Positions 8,280 to 17,164 of a DNA stretch of 64,000 nt are shown here, one piece after another (position 1 is the stretch's first letter; each line of letters opens with the position of its first letter). The notes under the pieces are model-generated. The model did no database searches and had not been told where the DNA came from. It saw only the letters and a program-made list of their open reading frames with translations. Both the position numbers and the translations under genes were made by a program. The stretch spans positions 682,001 to 746,000 of the forward strand of contig CP136340.1 of NCBI GenBank assembly GCA_032681305.1, read 5' to 3'. This DNA comes from HIMB114 sp008638005. GTDB lineage: Bacteria; Pseudomonadota; Alphaproteobacteria; Pelagibacterales; Pelagibacteraceae.

Positions 8280-9920
8280 ATGAATCTAAGATTCATTAGG
8301 CTATTAATTTACTCATTAATAAAATTAAGTTTAGAAAAAATAAAAAAAATTTATTTTACCACAAAATATTACAATAATAGTTTAAAAGTCACCCCACCCT
8401 CTAGAAGTTATGACATGAATAATGTTCCTTTGCTTTTAGAACTTGAGGATAAAAATTTAAAAAGAATAGAACTTATTAATCGCTTCCAAAAAAATATTTG
8501 GAAATTAGAAAATATTGGACAGAAAAACTTATCAGAACTTCACAAGTTTTCATGGTTATCTAAATTAGATATCAAAAATCAAAAACAATTAGCTAAAAAT
8601 ATTATGATTGAATGGTTGAGAAAAAACCAAAATTATAATCAAAAAAATTGGGAGCATGATGTTACAGCAACACGACTTATTTTTTGGATTTGCTGTTCAC
8701 ATTTTACAATCAGAAATGATGATATGGTCTTTAGAAGTGCTCTGACAAATAACATGATTAAACAAGCGCTTCATTTAAATAAAAATCTTAAATTTATTCA
8801 TAATAACTTAGAGAAAATCCTCGTAATAGCAGCATTAGTACTTGTCAGCGTGACATTTGAGGGTAACCAAAAACTTTTCCAAAGCTCGATGAAAAACTTA
8901 TCGAAAGAGATTAAGGATCTAATTGATAGGAATGGATTTGTTGAAAGTAAAAATCCTGAGGATCAGTTTTGGCTTTTGCATCATTTAGTTTTAATAAGAG
9001 AATTTTTAATTTTTTCTCAAAATACTGTTCCAGAATTTTTAGATCAAAATATTCAAAAAGTGGGCTCAAATTATAAAGGTATGCTTTTATCAAATAATTT
9101 CTTACCACTTTTTAATGGAGCAAAAAATAGAGACACAAGTGAATATAATAAGTTTCTAAAAGCTAAAAATTATACTTTTGACAAAAAAAAACAAACGCAC
9201 GCCTATCTAATTGCTAAACTAAAAAAATATGAAATTGCTCTTGATGCCAATGATCCTCCCTCTGATTTATTTTCACACAATTATCAAGCAGGATGTTTGT
9301 CATTTGAGTTTATTTACAATGGTAAAAAAGTAATTTCTAACTGTGGGTCCGCAAATAATTTTGGAGGGGAACTCCCCTTTTTAAGCCAAACTACTGCTGC
9401 TCATTCTACATTAACAATCAATGATACATCCTCGTGTCTATTTCAAAAAAATCCTCTTATTAGAACATTTTATGGTAACTCCCTCATACAAAAACTTAAA
9501 GTATATAAAAAAGATTTAAATTCTGACAAAAATACCATTTCCGTTATCGCAGGTCATAATGGGTATCAAAAAAAATATAATGCTGTTTATGAAAGAAAAA
9601 TTGTAATTAGTGAGGAAGAAGAAAAAGTATCGGGTGATGAGTTAATTATCGTTGCAAAAAAAGATTTGGCTTTTTTAAACTTTTCACTGAGGTTTCATGT
9701 AACGCCTGAAGCTAAATTAGTACAAACGCAAGGTGGTGATATATTACTGAGTATTGATAACCAAGGCTGGAGATTTAAGTGTGCTCATGTCGTTAAAATT
9801 GAAGACAGTTTATATTTTGCTTCATATGATAAAATTACAGAATCTAAATGTATTTTGGTTGAGGGAACTTTAAAGGATAAAGTTAATAATATTAACTGGT
9901 CTTTGGAAAAAACAAATTAA
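8280..9920 (+). CDS. Heparinase II/III family protein
   Basis: A 546-residue protein of the heparinase II/III-like family found between rpe and purH in many alphaproteobacteria. The N-terminal half is alpha-helical (toroid-like). The C-terminal half carries the beta-sandwich heparinase motif, seen around SHNYQAGCLSFEF, where family members have a conserved His/Gly-rich stretch, and AAHSTLTINDTSS. No signal peptide is evident. A role in envelope polysaccharide turnover is plausible, but the natural substrate of this housekeeping branch is unknown. Confidence 0.8.
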   Translation: MNLRFIRLLIYSLIKLSLEKIKKIYFTTKYYNNSLKVTPPSRSYDMNNVPLLLELEDKNLKRIELINRFQKNIWKLENIGQKNLSELHKFSWLSKLDIKNQKQLAKNIMIEWLRKNQNYNQKNWEHDVTATRLIFWICCSHFTIRNDDMVFRSALTNNMIKQALHLNKNLKFIHNNLEKILVIAALVLVSVTFEGNQKLFQSSMKNLSKEIKDLIDRNGFVESKNPEDQFWLLHHLVLIREFLIFSQNTVPEFLDQNIQKVGSNYKGMLLSNNFLPLFNGAKNRDTSEYNKFLKAKNYTFDKKKQTHAYLIAKLKKYEIALDANDPPSDLFSHNYQAGCLSFEFIYNGKKVISNCGSANNFGGELPFLSQTTAAHSTLTINDTSSCLFQKNPLIRTFYGNSLIQKLKVYKKDLNSDKNTISVIAGHNGYQKKYNAVYERKIVISEEEEKVSGDELIIVAKKDLAFLNFSLRFHVTPEAKLVQTQGGDILLSIDNQGWRFKCAHVVKIEDSLYFASYDKITESKCILVEGTLKDKVNNINWSLEKTN

Positions 9921-9943
9921 TATAATATAAGTCTACTCATATA

Positions 9944-11500
9944 ATGACTAAAATTTCAAAAGCTCTAATTTCAGTTTCTGACAAAAGTGGACTGGATGGT
10001 CTTCTTGAGTGTTTAAAAAATCATCATGTAGAAATGATAAGTACTGGTGGGACATATAAATATATAAAAGATAAAGGATATGATTGTGTTGAGATATCTA
10101 GTTATACGAATTTCCCTGAAATATTAGATGGACGAGTAAAAACACTTCATCCTAAAATACATGGAGGCCTATTAGGAGATATTGATAAACAAAATCATAT
10201 AAAACAGATGAATGAAAATCAAATTGAACCCATTAACTTGGTAATTGTCAATTTATATCCCTTTGAAAACAAACTCCTAGAAAAAAATATTAGCTTCGAT
10301 GAAATGATAGAAAATATAGATATCGGCGGTCCTTCAATGTTGAGGTCTTCGTCCAAAAACTTCAAACATGTAACCGTTGTTCCAAACCCTAAATATTACA
10401 AAGAGTTTATGGAAGAATTAAATGCCAATAAGGGTTCAACCTCTTTAGAATTTAGAAAAAAAATGTCAGCTATCACCTTTAGTGAAACAGCATATTATGA
10501 CAGTTTAATATCTAACTGGATGTCAGATCAAAACAACATTAAGTTTCTTGATAAAAAGACGTTTGCTGGAAAAAAAATTCAAAAATTAAGATATGGAGAA
10601 AATCCACACCAAGAAAGTTCGGTTTATGAGGTTGTTAATAACAAAAAAGGATTTTCAAATCTTACACAAATTCAAGGAAAAGAACTAAGTCATAATAATT
10701 ATCTGGATGCTTTTAATGCCTACTCCTTAGTTAGTGATTTTAATAACGACGAAAGTATATGCGCTATTATTAAGCATAATAATCCATGTGGATGCTCAAC
10801 ACACCAAAATGGCCTTGAAGCGTATTTAAATGCTCTCAGTGGCGATCCTGTAAGTGCTTTTGGAGGGATAGTAGCTTTTAATTGTGAAATAAATGAAACA
10901 ATTGCATCAGAAATAATAAAGACTTTTTATGAAGTTATTTTATCGCCAAAAGTTGACGATCGAGCAAGAAAAATACTTTCTTCTAAAAAAAACCTGAGAG
11001 TCCTTGAATATGAAGTGCCAGAAAATACATCATCGCTATCTGCAACGTTTATGCAAAAAACTTTTTTGCTTCAGGATGAAAACTATTCTTTTACAAAAAA
11101 AGAAGATCTTAAGATTGTCACCAAACACAAGCCAAATGAAGCAGAAATTAAAAATTTACTATTTGCTAACCAGGTTTGTAAACATGTTAAGTCTAACGCG
11201 ATTGTCATTGCCAAAAACAATAAAACACTAGGTGTGGGCGCGGGTCAAACTAGTCGAGTGGGTTCTACCGAGATTGCTTGTAAAAACGCTAAAAAGTTTT
11301 TTAATGAAGAAATTGTAGGGTCGTCTGCAGCGTCTGATGCGTTTTTTCCCTTTGCAGACGGATTAGAAAATCTTATTGAAGCTGGAATTAAGTCTATCAT
11401 TCAACCTGGTGGATCAATACGAGATCAGGAAGTTATCGATGCAGCTGATAAAGCCGGTATATCAATGGTCTTTACTGGAACACGAAACTTTAAGCACTAA
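9944..11500 (+). CDS. purH: Bifunctional AICAR transformylase / IMP cyclohydrolase
   Basis: Catalyses the last two steps of purine biosynthesis to IMP. The 518-residue length is normal. The N-terminal MGS-like cyclohydrolase domain shows ISVSDKSGL and GRVKTLHPKIHGGLL. The transformylase domain shows KLRYGENPHQ, KHNNPCG, SNAIVIAKN and IQPGGSIRDQEV. Its 3' end overlaps the convergent pterin dehydratase gene by 11 bases. Confidence 0.96.
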   Translation: MTKISKALISVSDKSGLDGLLECLKNHHVEMISTGGTYKYIKDKGYDCVEISSYTNFPEILDGRVKTLHPKIHGGLLGDIDKQNHIKQMNENQIEPINLVIVNLYPFENKLLEKNISFDEMIENIDIGGPSMLRSSSKNFKHVTVVPNPKYYKEFMEELNANKGSTSLEFRKKMSAITFSETAYYDSLISNWMSDQNNIKFLDKKTFAGKKIQKLRYGENPHQESSVYEVVNNKKGFSNLTQIQGKELSHNNYLDAFNAYSLVSDFNNDESICAIIKHNNPCGCSTHQNGLEAYLNALSGDPVSAFGGIVAFNCEINETIASEIIKTFYEVILSPKVDDRARKILSSKKNLRVLEYEVPENTSSLSATFMQKTFLLQDENYSFTKKEDLKIVTKHKPNEAEIKNLLFANQVCKHVKSNAIVIAKNNKTLGVGAGQTSRVGSTEIACKNAKKFFNEEIVGSSAASDAFFPFADGLENLIEAGIKSIIQPGGSIRDQEVIDAADKAGISMVFTGTRNFKH

Positions 11501-11831
11501 TATCATCTATTTTAGCCGCAAGGACAAAGTCGCTTTCCGCAAGACCTTTTATAGCATGAGTAAAAATAGTGATATTTGCGTAACCCCAACCAAATTTAAG
11601 GTCTGGATGATGATTTTCTGTTTCTGCTACTTCTGAAACTTTGTTAATAAAATTTAGACTTTCTTCAAAATTTTTAAATTTAAAATCTTTTGTAAGATAG
11701 AAATTGTTATCGTCGTTTTTTTTACAACTCCAGCTCTTCACTTTAGTTAAAAAATTATTAATTTCTTCTTCTGTAAATGGTGGAATTTCACCAGAACAAG
11801 GTATGCATTTTTTTTTGGCTAATTCATTCAT
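11490..11831 (-). CDS. phhB: 4a-hydroxytetrahydrobiopterin dehydratase (pterin carbinolamine dehydratase)
   Basis: A 113-residue PCD/DCoH-family enzyme that dehydrates 4a-hydroxypterin. The signature TENHHPDLKFGW holds the active-site histidines. The start is the ATG at 11831 (MNELAKKKC), because a longer frame to 11867 would run into the tRNA-Gly gene just upstream. Only 8 bases (AAAAAACT on the coding strand) separate the tRNA 3' CCA from this ATG, with no Shine-Dalgarno sequence. The mRNA is probably released by tRNA processing. No phenylalanine hydroxylase gene is visible in the window. Confidence 0.88.
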   Translation of the reverse strand: MNELAKKKCIPCSGEIPPFTEEEINNFLTKVKSWSCKKNDDNNFYLTKDFKFKNFEESLNFINKVSEVAETENHHPDLKFGWGYANITIFTHAIKGLAESDFVLAAKIDDISA

Positions 11832-11839
11832 AGTTTTTT

Positions 11840-11914
11840 TGGAGCGGGTGAAGGGAATTGAACCCACGACCTAAACGTTGGCAACGTTTCGCTCTACCAC
11901 TGAGCTACACCCGC
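11840..11914 (-). tRNA. tRNA-Gly (GCC)
   Basis: A 75-base cloverleaf on the minus strand. Acceptor GCGGGTG pairs with CACCCGC, the D arm contains AGCTCAGTGGTAGAGC, the anticodon loop TTGCCAA gives anticodon GCC, and the T loop is GGTTCAATTCC. The 3' CCA is encoded in the DNA (11840-11842). It lies directly upstream of phhB on the same strand. Confidence 0.96.
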
Positions 11915-11929
11915 TTTTATATTTTTTTA

Positions 11930-11957
11930 AAGTATTATTTATGTTAACATTTTTCAA
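11930..11957 (-). promoter_or_regulatory. Possible sigma-70 type promoter for tRNA-Gly/phhB
   Basis: On the minus strand TTGAAA (11952-11957) is followed after about 16 bases by ATACTT or the overlapping AATACT near 11930-11936. This would place transcription start a few bases before the tRNA. The -10 match is weak, so this is only a candidate. Confidence 0.3.
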
Positions 11958-11968
11958 TAGCAAAAATA

Positions 11969-12622
11969 ATGAAAAAAAAATATTCCAAAGCAGAATTGCC
12001 AAAAGAACTGCCTGTATTTCCTTTAAGTAATGCAATTTTTTTTCCTAAAACCCTTTTGCCTCTAAATATTTTTGAGCCCAGATACAAACAAATGACAGAA
12101 CACGCTCTAGAAAAAGATAACCTTATTGGAATGATACAATCTAACCAAAAGCTCGGGGAAAATAATATTCCCGAAGTCTATGATATTGGTTGCGTAGGTT
12201 ACATTGAGTATCACTCTAATACTCCTGACGGACGGTATTTAATCAATTTAAAAGGGGTTTCTAGATTTAAGGTAGAAAGAGAAATTGAAACAAACAACAT
12301 GTACAGAACTTTCGCAGTTAATTACGACGATTTTGAAAGTGATCTAAATGATGAAGAAAAACTAGAACTCAATACGTTGGATCTGATAGAAAAAACAAAA
12401 AAACTTTTCAACAAACATCAGTTGTCAACGGATTGGAAAATAGTTGAAAAAGTAGAACCTTCTCAACTTATAAATTCTTTAGCTATGATTTGCCCATTTA
12501 CTATCAGTGAAAAACAAAGACTTTTGGAAACGATGAATATTAAAGAGAGAAATGACGTCTTAAACCAAATTATTAATTTTTATATTCTTGGTAATAACGA
12601 AGAAAACCGAAACATTCATTAA
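11969..12622 (+). CDS. LON substrate-binding domain protein
   Basis: A 217-residue protein consisting of the N-terminal (PUA-like) domain of Lon protease without ATPase or protease domains. Recognisable segments are LPVFPLSNAIFFPKTLLPLNIFEPRY (pieces LPVFPLSNAIFFP and LPLNIFEPRY), IGMIQ and GRYLINLKG. Stand-alone LON-domain proteins are common in alphaproteobacteria, and their role is not established. Its TAA overlaps the ATG of the Trm112-like gene (TAATG). Confidence 0.88.
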   Translation: MKKKYSKAELPKELPVFPLSNAIFFPKTLLPLNIFEPRYKQMTEHALEKDNLIGMIQSNQKLGENNIPEVYDIGCVGYIEYHSNTPDGRYLINLKGVSRFKVEREIETNNMYRTFAVNYDDFESDLNDEEKLELNTLDLIEKTKKLFNKHQLSTDWKIVEKVEPSQLINSLAMICPFTISEKQRLLETMNIKERNDVLNQIINFYILGNNEENRNIH

Positions 12623-12792
12623 TGGAATTTAATAAAGAAATACTTAAATCTATTGTTTGCCCTTTGTCGAAAGAAAGGTTGATTTATGATGAAAAAAATA
12701 ATTGTTTAATTGCTCAAACTTCAAAGCTAGCTTACCCAATTAAAGAAGGGATACCAATCATGATTGTGGAAGAGGCTAAAAAATTAGATTAG
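12622..12792 (+). CDS. Trm112/UPF0434 family small protein
   Basis: A 56-residue protein too short for many gene finders. It begins MEFNKEILKSIVCPLSKERL and ends IKEGIPIMIVEEAKKLD, the pattern of YcaR/UPF0434 (Trm112-like) proteins. Only one of the usual zinc-ribbon cysteines (in IVCP) is present, as in most bacterial members. It is coupled to the LON-domain gene by TAATG, as in other alphaproteobacteria. Its stop shares the tetranucleotide TTAG with the convergent rho stop. Confidence 0.85.
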   Translation: MEFNKEILKSIVCPLSKERLIYDEKNNCLIAQTSKLAYPIKEGIPIMIVEEAKKLD

Positions 12793-14057
12793 CTTTTATT
12801 CATCGAGTCAAAAAACTCAGCGTTGTTTTTTGTTTCTCTTAGCTTACCAATTAAAAACTCAATAGCATCCATTGAACCCATTGGGTTTAATATTCTTCTT
12901 AGAACATTCATTTTAGAAAGCTCATCTTTAGCAAACAATAACTCTTCTTTTCGAGTTCCAGATTTAGCCACATCAATAGCAGGGTAAGTTCTTTTATCAG
13001 CAACTTTTCTGTCTAACACCACTTCTGAATTACCCGTTCCTTTAAATTCCTCAAAAATCACCTCATCCATTCTAGAACCTGTTTCGATTAAAGCAGTAGA
13101 AATAATTGTTAATGATCCACCCTCTTCAATATTTCTAGCTGCACCAAAGAATCTTTTTGGTCTTTGCAGTGCATTAGCATCAACACCACCGGTTAAAACT
13201 TTTCCTGAACTAGGGACAACGGCATTATATGCTCTCCCCAATCTAGTAATTGAGTCTAATAAAATAACGACATCTTTTTTGTGTTCACACAATCTTTTAG
13301 CTTTTTCAATAACCATTTCAGCTACTTGAACGTGTCTTTGTGCTGGTTCATCAAAAGTTGAACTCACAACTTCACCTTTTACAGTTCTTTGCATATCAGT
13401 TACTTCTTCTGGTCTCTCATCAATTAATAAAACAATTAAATAAATTTCAGGATGATTTGCAGTGATTGAATTGGCTATATTTTGTAAAATAACGGTCTTA
13501 CCAGTTCTTGGCGGAGCAACTATTAAAGATCTTTGTCCTTTCCCGATGGGAGCCACCAAATCTATTACTCTTGCTGTATTATCAGTTTTTTTTTCAATTT
13601 TAGTTTTTTCTATTTCAAGTTTAATTTTTTCATTTGGATAAAGTGGAGTTAAATTATCAAAATTAATCTTGTGTTTTGTTTTTTCTGGATCTTCAAAATT
13701 AATTTTATTAACTTTTAATAACGCAAAGTATCTTTCTTGATCTTTAGGGGCTCTAATTTCTCCCTCAACAGTGTCCCCTTTTCTAAGTCCAAACCTTCTA
13801 ATTTGACTTGGGCTGACATAAATATCATCCGGTCCTGGAAGATAATTTGATTCCATGGCTCTTAAAAAACCAAAGCCGTCTTGTAGAGTTTCTAATACTC
13901 CTGTAGCAGTAATTTGTTCATCTTTTTCGGCTAGTTTTTTTAATATAGCAAAAAGAATTTCTTGTTTTCTTAATGTGCTCGGGTTTTCAATTCCAAGCTT
14001 TTCAGCTTCAGATATTAAATCAGCAGGCGTTTTATCTTTAAGTTCTTGTAAGTTCAT
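12789..14057 (-). CDS. rho: Transcription termination factor Rho
   Basis: Hexameric RNA-dependent ATPase that terminates transcription. The 422-residue length is standard. An N-terminal Rho_N helix, the RNA-binding cold-shock fold (LQDGFGFLRAMESNYLPGPDDIYVS, pieces GFGFLR and GPDDIYVSPSQ), Walker A GKGQRSLIVAPPRTGKT, Walker B VVILLDSITRLGRAYN and the Q/R loops are intact. Given the almost complete lack of terminator hairpins at convergent gene ends here, Rho may carry much of the termination load; that is inference. Confidence 0.97.
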   Translation of the reverse strand: MNLQELKDKTPADLISEAEKLGIENPSTLRKQEILFAILKKLAEKDEQITATGVLETLQDGFGFLRAMESNYLPGPDDIYVSPSQIRRFGLRKGDTVEGEIRAPKDQERYFALLKVNKINFEDPEKTKHKINFDNLTPLYPNEKIKLEIEKTKIEKKTDNTARVIDLVAPIGKGQRSLIVAPPRTGKTVILQNIANSITANHPEIYLIVLLIDERPEEVTDMQRTVKGEVVSSTFDEPAQRHVQVAEMVIEKAKRLCEHKKDVVILLDSITRLGRAYNAVVPSSGKVLTGGVDANALQRPKRFFGAARNIEEGGSLTIISTALIETGSRMDEVIFEEFKGTGNSEVVLDRKVADKRTYPAIDVAKSGTRKEELLFAKDELSKMNVLRRILNPMGSMDAIEFLIGKLRETKNNAEFFDSMNKS

Positions 14058-14405
14058 TTAGGAAAATTGGTAAGATAAATATTTTGTATATGACTTTTAA
14101 AAGTATTGCAATAGTCTTTATTTTTTTTGAGTTAATATAATAAATATATATTTTATTAAGTATTTTTATTATTAAGTAAGGTTAATTCTGGGGTTAATTA
14201 ATTAATAAGAGTTTATACATTATTATAAACAAAATTTATCCTATTTTTTTTAATTAAAACACAGTTATTCACTAAATTAAATTATTAGAAATTTAAATAT
14301 GAAATCTAATAAGTATTTATCAAAAATGTAAGAATTATAGATAAAAACTAAAATTATTTAACTCTATTGATATAAAATTGTTATAAAAATATTACAAACA
14401 AACTT
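14058..14405. other. Candidate replication origin region (gene-free, very AT-rich)
   Basis: This 348-base gap is the only stretch over 300 bases without a gene. It lies between divergent rho and ppsR, matching the position of alphaproteobacterial origins between the hemE/rho side and the ppsR-maf-aroE-coaE-dnaQ side. DnaA-box-like 9-mers occur at 14213 (TTATACATT), 14236 (TTATCCTAT) and 14265 (TTATTCACT), each 7 or 8 of 9 to the consensus. Repeats include TTATTAAGTA at 14153 and 14169, and GGTTAATT at 14180 and 14192. No TTAA-N7-TTAA CtrA site was found. A parS site lies about 19 kb away. Confidence 0.5.
14211..14230. repeat. Inverted repeat within the origin candidate
   Basis: GTTTATA (14211-14217) is inverted as TATAAAC (14224-14230) with a 6-base centre CATTAT. 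The left arm overlaps the DnaA-box-like TTATACATT. It could be a protein-binding palindrome in the origin or a regulatory site for rho or ppsR. Confidence 0.45.
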
Positions 14406-15224
14406 ATGAACAAAAATTATAATTTTTTTTTAGTTTCCGATTCAACTGGAGAGACGCTTGATAGAATCTATTTAGCTTTAAAAGCCCAGTTTCCTAACAA
14501 TAATTATAAGATACACCATTTTGCATTTATGCGAACAACGACACAGACAGCAACTTTAATAAATGCTTGCAAAAAAACAGAAAACCCAATTATTTTGTAT
14601 ACGCTTGTAGAAAAGCAAACAACAAATCACATTATTAATGAATGTAAAGCTTACAACATCCCATGTTTTGGAATACTTGATTATTTAATTCCTCAGATCG
14701 AAAAAATATTTAATCAAAAGGCTACGTTAAAACCAAGCGGTCAACATGAACTAAATAAAGAATATTATAGAAAAATAGAAGCGATGCAGTTCACTCTCCA
14801 ACACGATGATGGGCAAAAATTAGATACAGCGGTGGATGCTGATATTATTATAATGGGCGTAAGCAGAACAAGCAAAACTCCTACATCTATATATCTTGGG
14901 GAGCGAGGATATAAAGTTTCTAACATTCCTTTGGTTTTGCATCAAAAATTACCAGATGAAATTTTTTCATCTGAAGCAGTAAAGGTAGGTTTAACAATAG
15001 ATCCAACAAGATTATCAGACGTTAGAAAAACACGTATGAACATTTTAAATGACAAACAGTCTTCAACTTATGTCGATATGGATGTGATACAAAATGAAAT
15101 CAGTGAAGCAAAAAAAATGTTCGTCTCAAAAAAAATTCCTGTAATTGATGTTACTAGAAAATCAGTGGAAGAAACTGCGGCATCTATTATTAAAATTTAC
15201 GAAATTGAAAAAGAGAAAAGATAA
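14406..15224 (+). CDS. ppsR: Pyruvate phosphate dikinase / PEP synthase regulatory protein (kinase-pyrophosphorylase)
   Basis: A 272-residue DUF299-family bifunctional kinase and pyrophosphorylase that phosphorylates and dephosphorylates a threonine of its dikinase target. The N terminus has FLVSDSTGET, and the P-loop-like GVSRTSKTP is at residues 151-159. It starts the ppsR-maf-aroE-coaE-dnaQ run conserved beside alphaproteobacterial origins. Whether the target is PPDK or PEP synthase cannot be decided here, since neither gene is in the window. Confidence 0.9.
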   Translation: MNKNYNFFLVSDSTGETLDRIYLALKAQFPNNNYKIHHFAFMRTTTQTATLINACKKTENPIILYTLVEKQTTNHIINECKAYNIPCFGILDYLIPQIEKIFNQKATLKPSGQHELNKEYYRKIEAMQFTLQHDDGQKLDTAVDADIIIMGVSRTSKTPTSIYLGERGYKVSNIPLVLHQKLPDEIFSSEAVKVGLTIDPTRLSDVRKTRMNILNDKQSSTYVDMDVIQNEISEAKKMFVSKKIPVIDVTRKSVEETAASIIKIYEIEKEKR

Positions 15225-15811
15225 TGATTAGCAAAGTGATTTTAGCATCAAATAGCAAGATAAGAGCAGAGATTTTAAGAAAACATAATTTTGAAGTAGA
15301 GCAAATCCCATCAGGCGTTGATGAGGAAGAGGTTAAATTAGCTCTAGTACAAAATAAGGCGACGTGCTTACAAATTGCAAAGAATCTTGCTGAATTAAAA
15401 GCGTGTAAAATTAGTTCAAAATTTCCATCCGAAGTCGTTATTGGCGCTGATCAAGTACTGGAGTTTAATAAAGAAAACATTGATAAACCAAAAAATAAAA
15501 ATGAAGCAAAGAATATTTTAGCAAAACTTAATAATAATGAACATGCGCTTCGATCTGCCGTTTGCGTGGCCAGAAATGGGAGCATGATTTCCCACTTTGA
15601 TGATACCACAAAACTTAAAATGAAAGCGCTCAGTGAAAAAGAAATAGATGATTATTTGGACAATATGGATGAGAATGTATTAAGAAGTTATGGAGTTTAT
15701 CAAATAGAGGCACAGGGAAGAAAATTATTTGATGAAATTAATGGAGATGAAGAATCTATTCTGGGTATGCCTATTGATAAACTTAAACCTTATCTTCATT
15801 CATTAGTATGA
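15224..15811 (+). CDS. maf: Maf-family nucleoside triphosphate pyrophosphatase
   Basis: A 195-residue Maf/Ham1-type house-cleaning pyrophosphatase that hydrolyses non-canonical or modified nucleoside triphosphates. Landmarks are ILASNSKIRAEIL at the N terminus, EVVIGADQVL, KPKNKNEAKNIL and SYGVYQIEAQG. The ATG overlaps the ppsR stop (TAATG). Its own stop overlaps aroE by 4 bases. Confidence 0.93.
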   Translation: MISKVILASNSKIRAEILRKHNFEVEQIPSGVDEEEVKLALVQNKATCLQIAKNLAELKACKISSKFPSEVVIGADQVLEFNKENIDKPKNKNEAKNILAKLNNNEHALRSAVCVARNGSMISHFDDTTKLKMKALSEKEIDDYLDNMDENVLRSYGVYQIEAQGRKLFDEINGDEESILGMPIDKLKPYLHSLV

Positions 15812-16599
15812 AAAAACTTTGCGTTATAGGCAATCCAATAGAGCATTCTTTATCACCAAAGTTACATAATCATTGGATTAAAAGGCATAAATTAGATTTT
15901 ATTTACGAAAAACATTTATTAGAAAAAAGTGATCTAGAAAATTTTATTAACGATATAAGATCTAACAAAGTTTTTGGTTGTAATGTAACCGTTCCCTATA
16001 AACAGGATATCATTCAGTATTGTGATGAGTTAACCAATACGGCAAAAAACACAAACTCAGTTAACACTATTTTTTTTAAAGATAACAAGATTAAGGGTGA
16101 CAATACTGATGTATTGGGTTTTCAAAAATCTTTAAATGAAGTCAATTATGACTTTAAAGGCAAGAGCGCTTTAATCTTAGGCGCGGGTGGAGTTGTACCC
16201 TCTATAATTCAAGCATTAAAAAATCTTGAAGTATTAAATATTCATATTTCAAACAGAACTAAAGAGAATGCACTAAAGATTAAATCACAGTACCCCGATA
16301 TTAATGTTCATGACTGGGGAAATATTGAAGACGTTGATATTTATATAAATGCTACGAGTATTGAACTGCAACAAGGACAAGAAATAAACTTAGATTTTTC
16401 AAATCAAAAAAATAAATTATTTTATGATGTAATTTACTATCCAGAAAAAACAAAATTTTTAAAACAAGCTGAGATTAACAATAACCGCATTATTAATGGA
16501 AAAATGATGTTTTTATATCAGGCACAGGCAGCATTTAAGATTTGGACAAATATCAATCCATTCGTAACACAAGAAGAGATTGCGTTAATCCATGATTAG
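15808..16599 (+). CDS. aroE: Shikimate dehydrogenase
   Basis: NADPH-dependent reduction of 3-dehydroshikimate to shikimate in aromatic amino acid synthesis. The 263 residues include the substrate motif HSLSPKLHN, the catalytic Lys in NVTVPYKQD, the NADP-binding GAGGVVPS and the C-terminal MFLYQAQAAF helix. It overlaps maf by 4 bases and coaE by 8 bases. Confidence 0.95.
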   Translation: MKKLCVIGNPIEHSLSPKLHNHWIKRHKLDFIYEKHLLEKSDLENFINDIRSNKVFGCNVTVPYKQDIIQYCDELTNTAKNTNSVNTIFFKDNKIKGDNTDVLGFQKSLNEVNYDFKGKSALILGAGGVVPSIIQALKNLEVLNIHISNRTKENALKIKSQYPDINVHDWGNIEDVDIYINATSIELQQGQEINLDFSNQKNKLFYDVIYYPEKTKFLKQAEINNNRIINGKMMFLYQAQAAFKIWTNINPFVTQEEIALIHD

Positions 16600-17164
16600 A
16601 ATTGCTGTTCTTGGAGACATAGGTTCAGGAAAATCATTTTTTGCAAAACAATTAAAAATACCTGTTTTTAATGCAGATCAAGTTGTTTCAGATTTATATA
16701 ACGGTGATAAAAGGTTATTTTTAAAGTTAAAAAAAATATTTCCAAAACAAATTAATAGTTTTCCAATTAACAAAATAAATTTAATGGAAATTATTAAAAA
16801 TAATGAAAAAAATTTTCAAAAAGTAATTAAAATAGTGCATCCTTTAGTAAGAAAAAAAATGAATATTTTTTTAAAAAAAAACAAAAAACAAAAGGCAGTC
16901 GTTCTGGATATTCCATTGTTCTTGGAAAATAAATTGAATTTAAACACCGATATCTTGGTTTTCATTGATTCTAAGCGATCTGAAATTATGAAAAGATTAA
17001 AAAAAAGAACTGGTTTTAGTATTAAAATTTATAATTTTTTAAAGAAAAACCAAATTACCGTGGATAAAAAGAAACAAATTGCTGACTTTATAATTAAAAA
17101 TAATTTTAATAGCAGAACAATTAAAATTGAAGCAAAAAATTTATTAAACAAAATTATTATATGA
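16592..17164 (+). CDS. coaE: Dephospho-CoA kinase
   Basis: Final step of coenzyme A synthesis. The P-loop GDIGSGKS lies at the N terminus, with NADQVVSDLY, VHPLVRKKM and DIPLFLENKLN matching the lid and CoA-binding regions. At 190 residues it is slightly short, and it is unusually Lys/Asn-rich like its neighbours. It overlaps dnaQ by 4 bases. Confidence 0.92.
   Translation: MIRIAVLGDIGSGKSFFAKQLKIPVFNADQVVSDLYNGDKRLFLKLKKIFPKQINSFPINKINLMEIIKNNEKNFQKVIKIVHPLVRKKMNIFLKKNKKQKAVVLDIPLFLENKLNLNTDILVFIDSKRSEIMKRLKKRTGFSIKIYNFLKKNQITVDKKKQIADFIIKNNFNSRTIKIEAKNLLNKIII

Noticed and set aside
11832..11867. Longer N terminus for phhB
   Set aside because: It would be read from the tRNA-Gly gene; MGSIPFTRS is the antisense-like translation of the tRNA T arm, not a real leader.
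14097..14361. Possible CtrA sites (TTAA-N7-TTAA) in the oriC candidate
   Set aside because: Thirteen TTAA tetramers were located, but none are spaced with 7 bases between; nearest spacings are 6 and 8.
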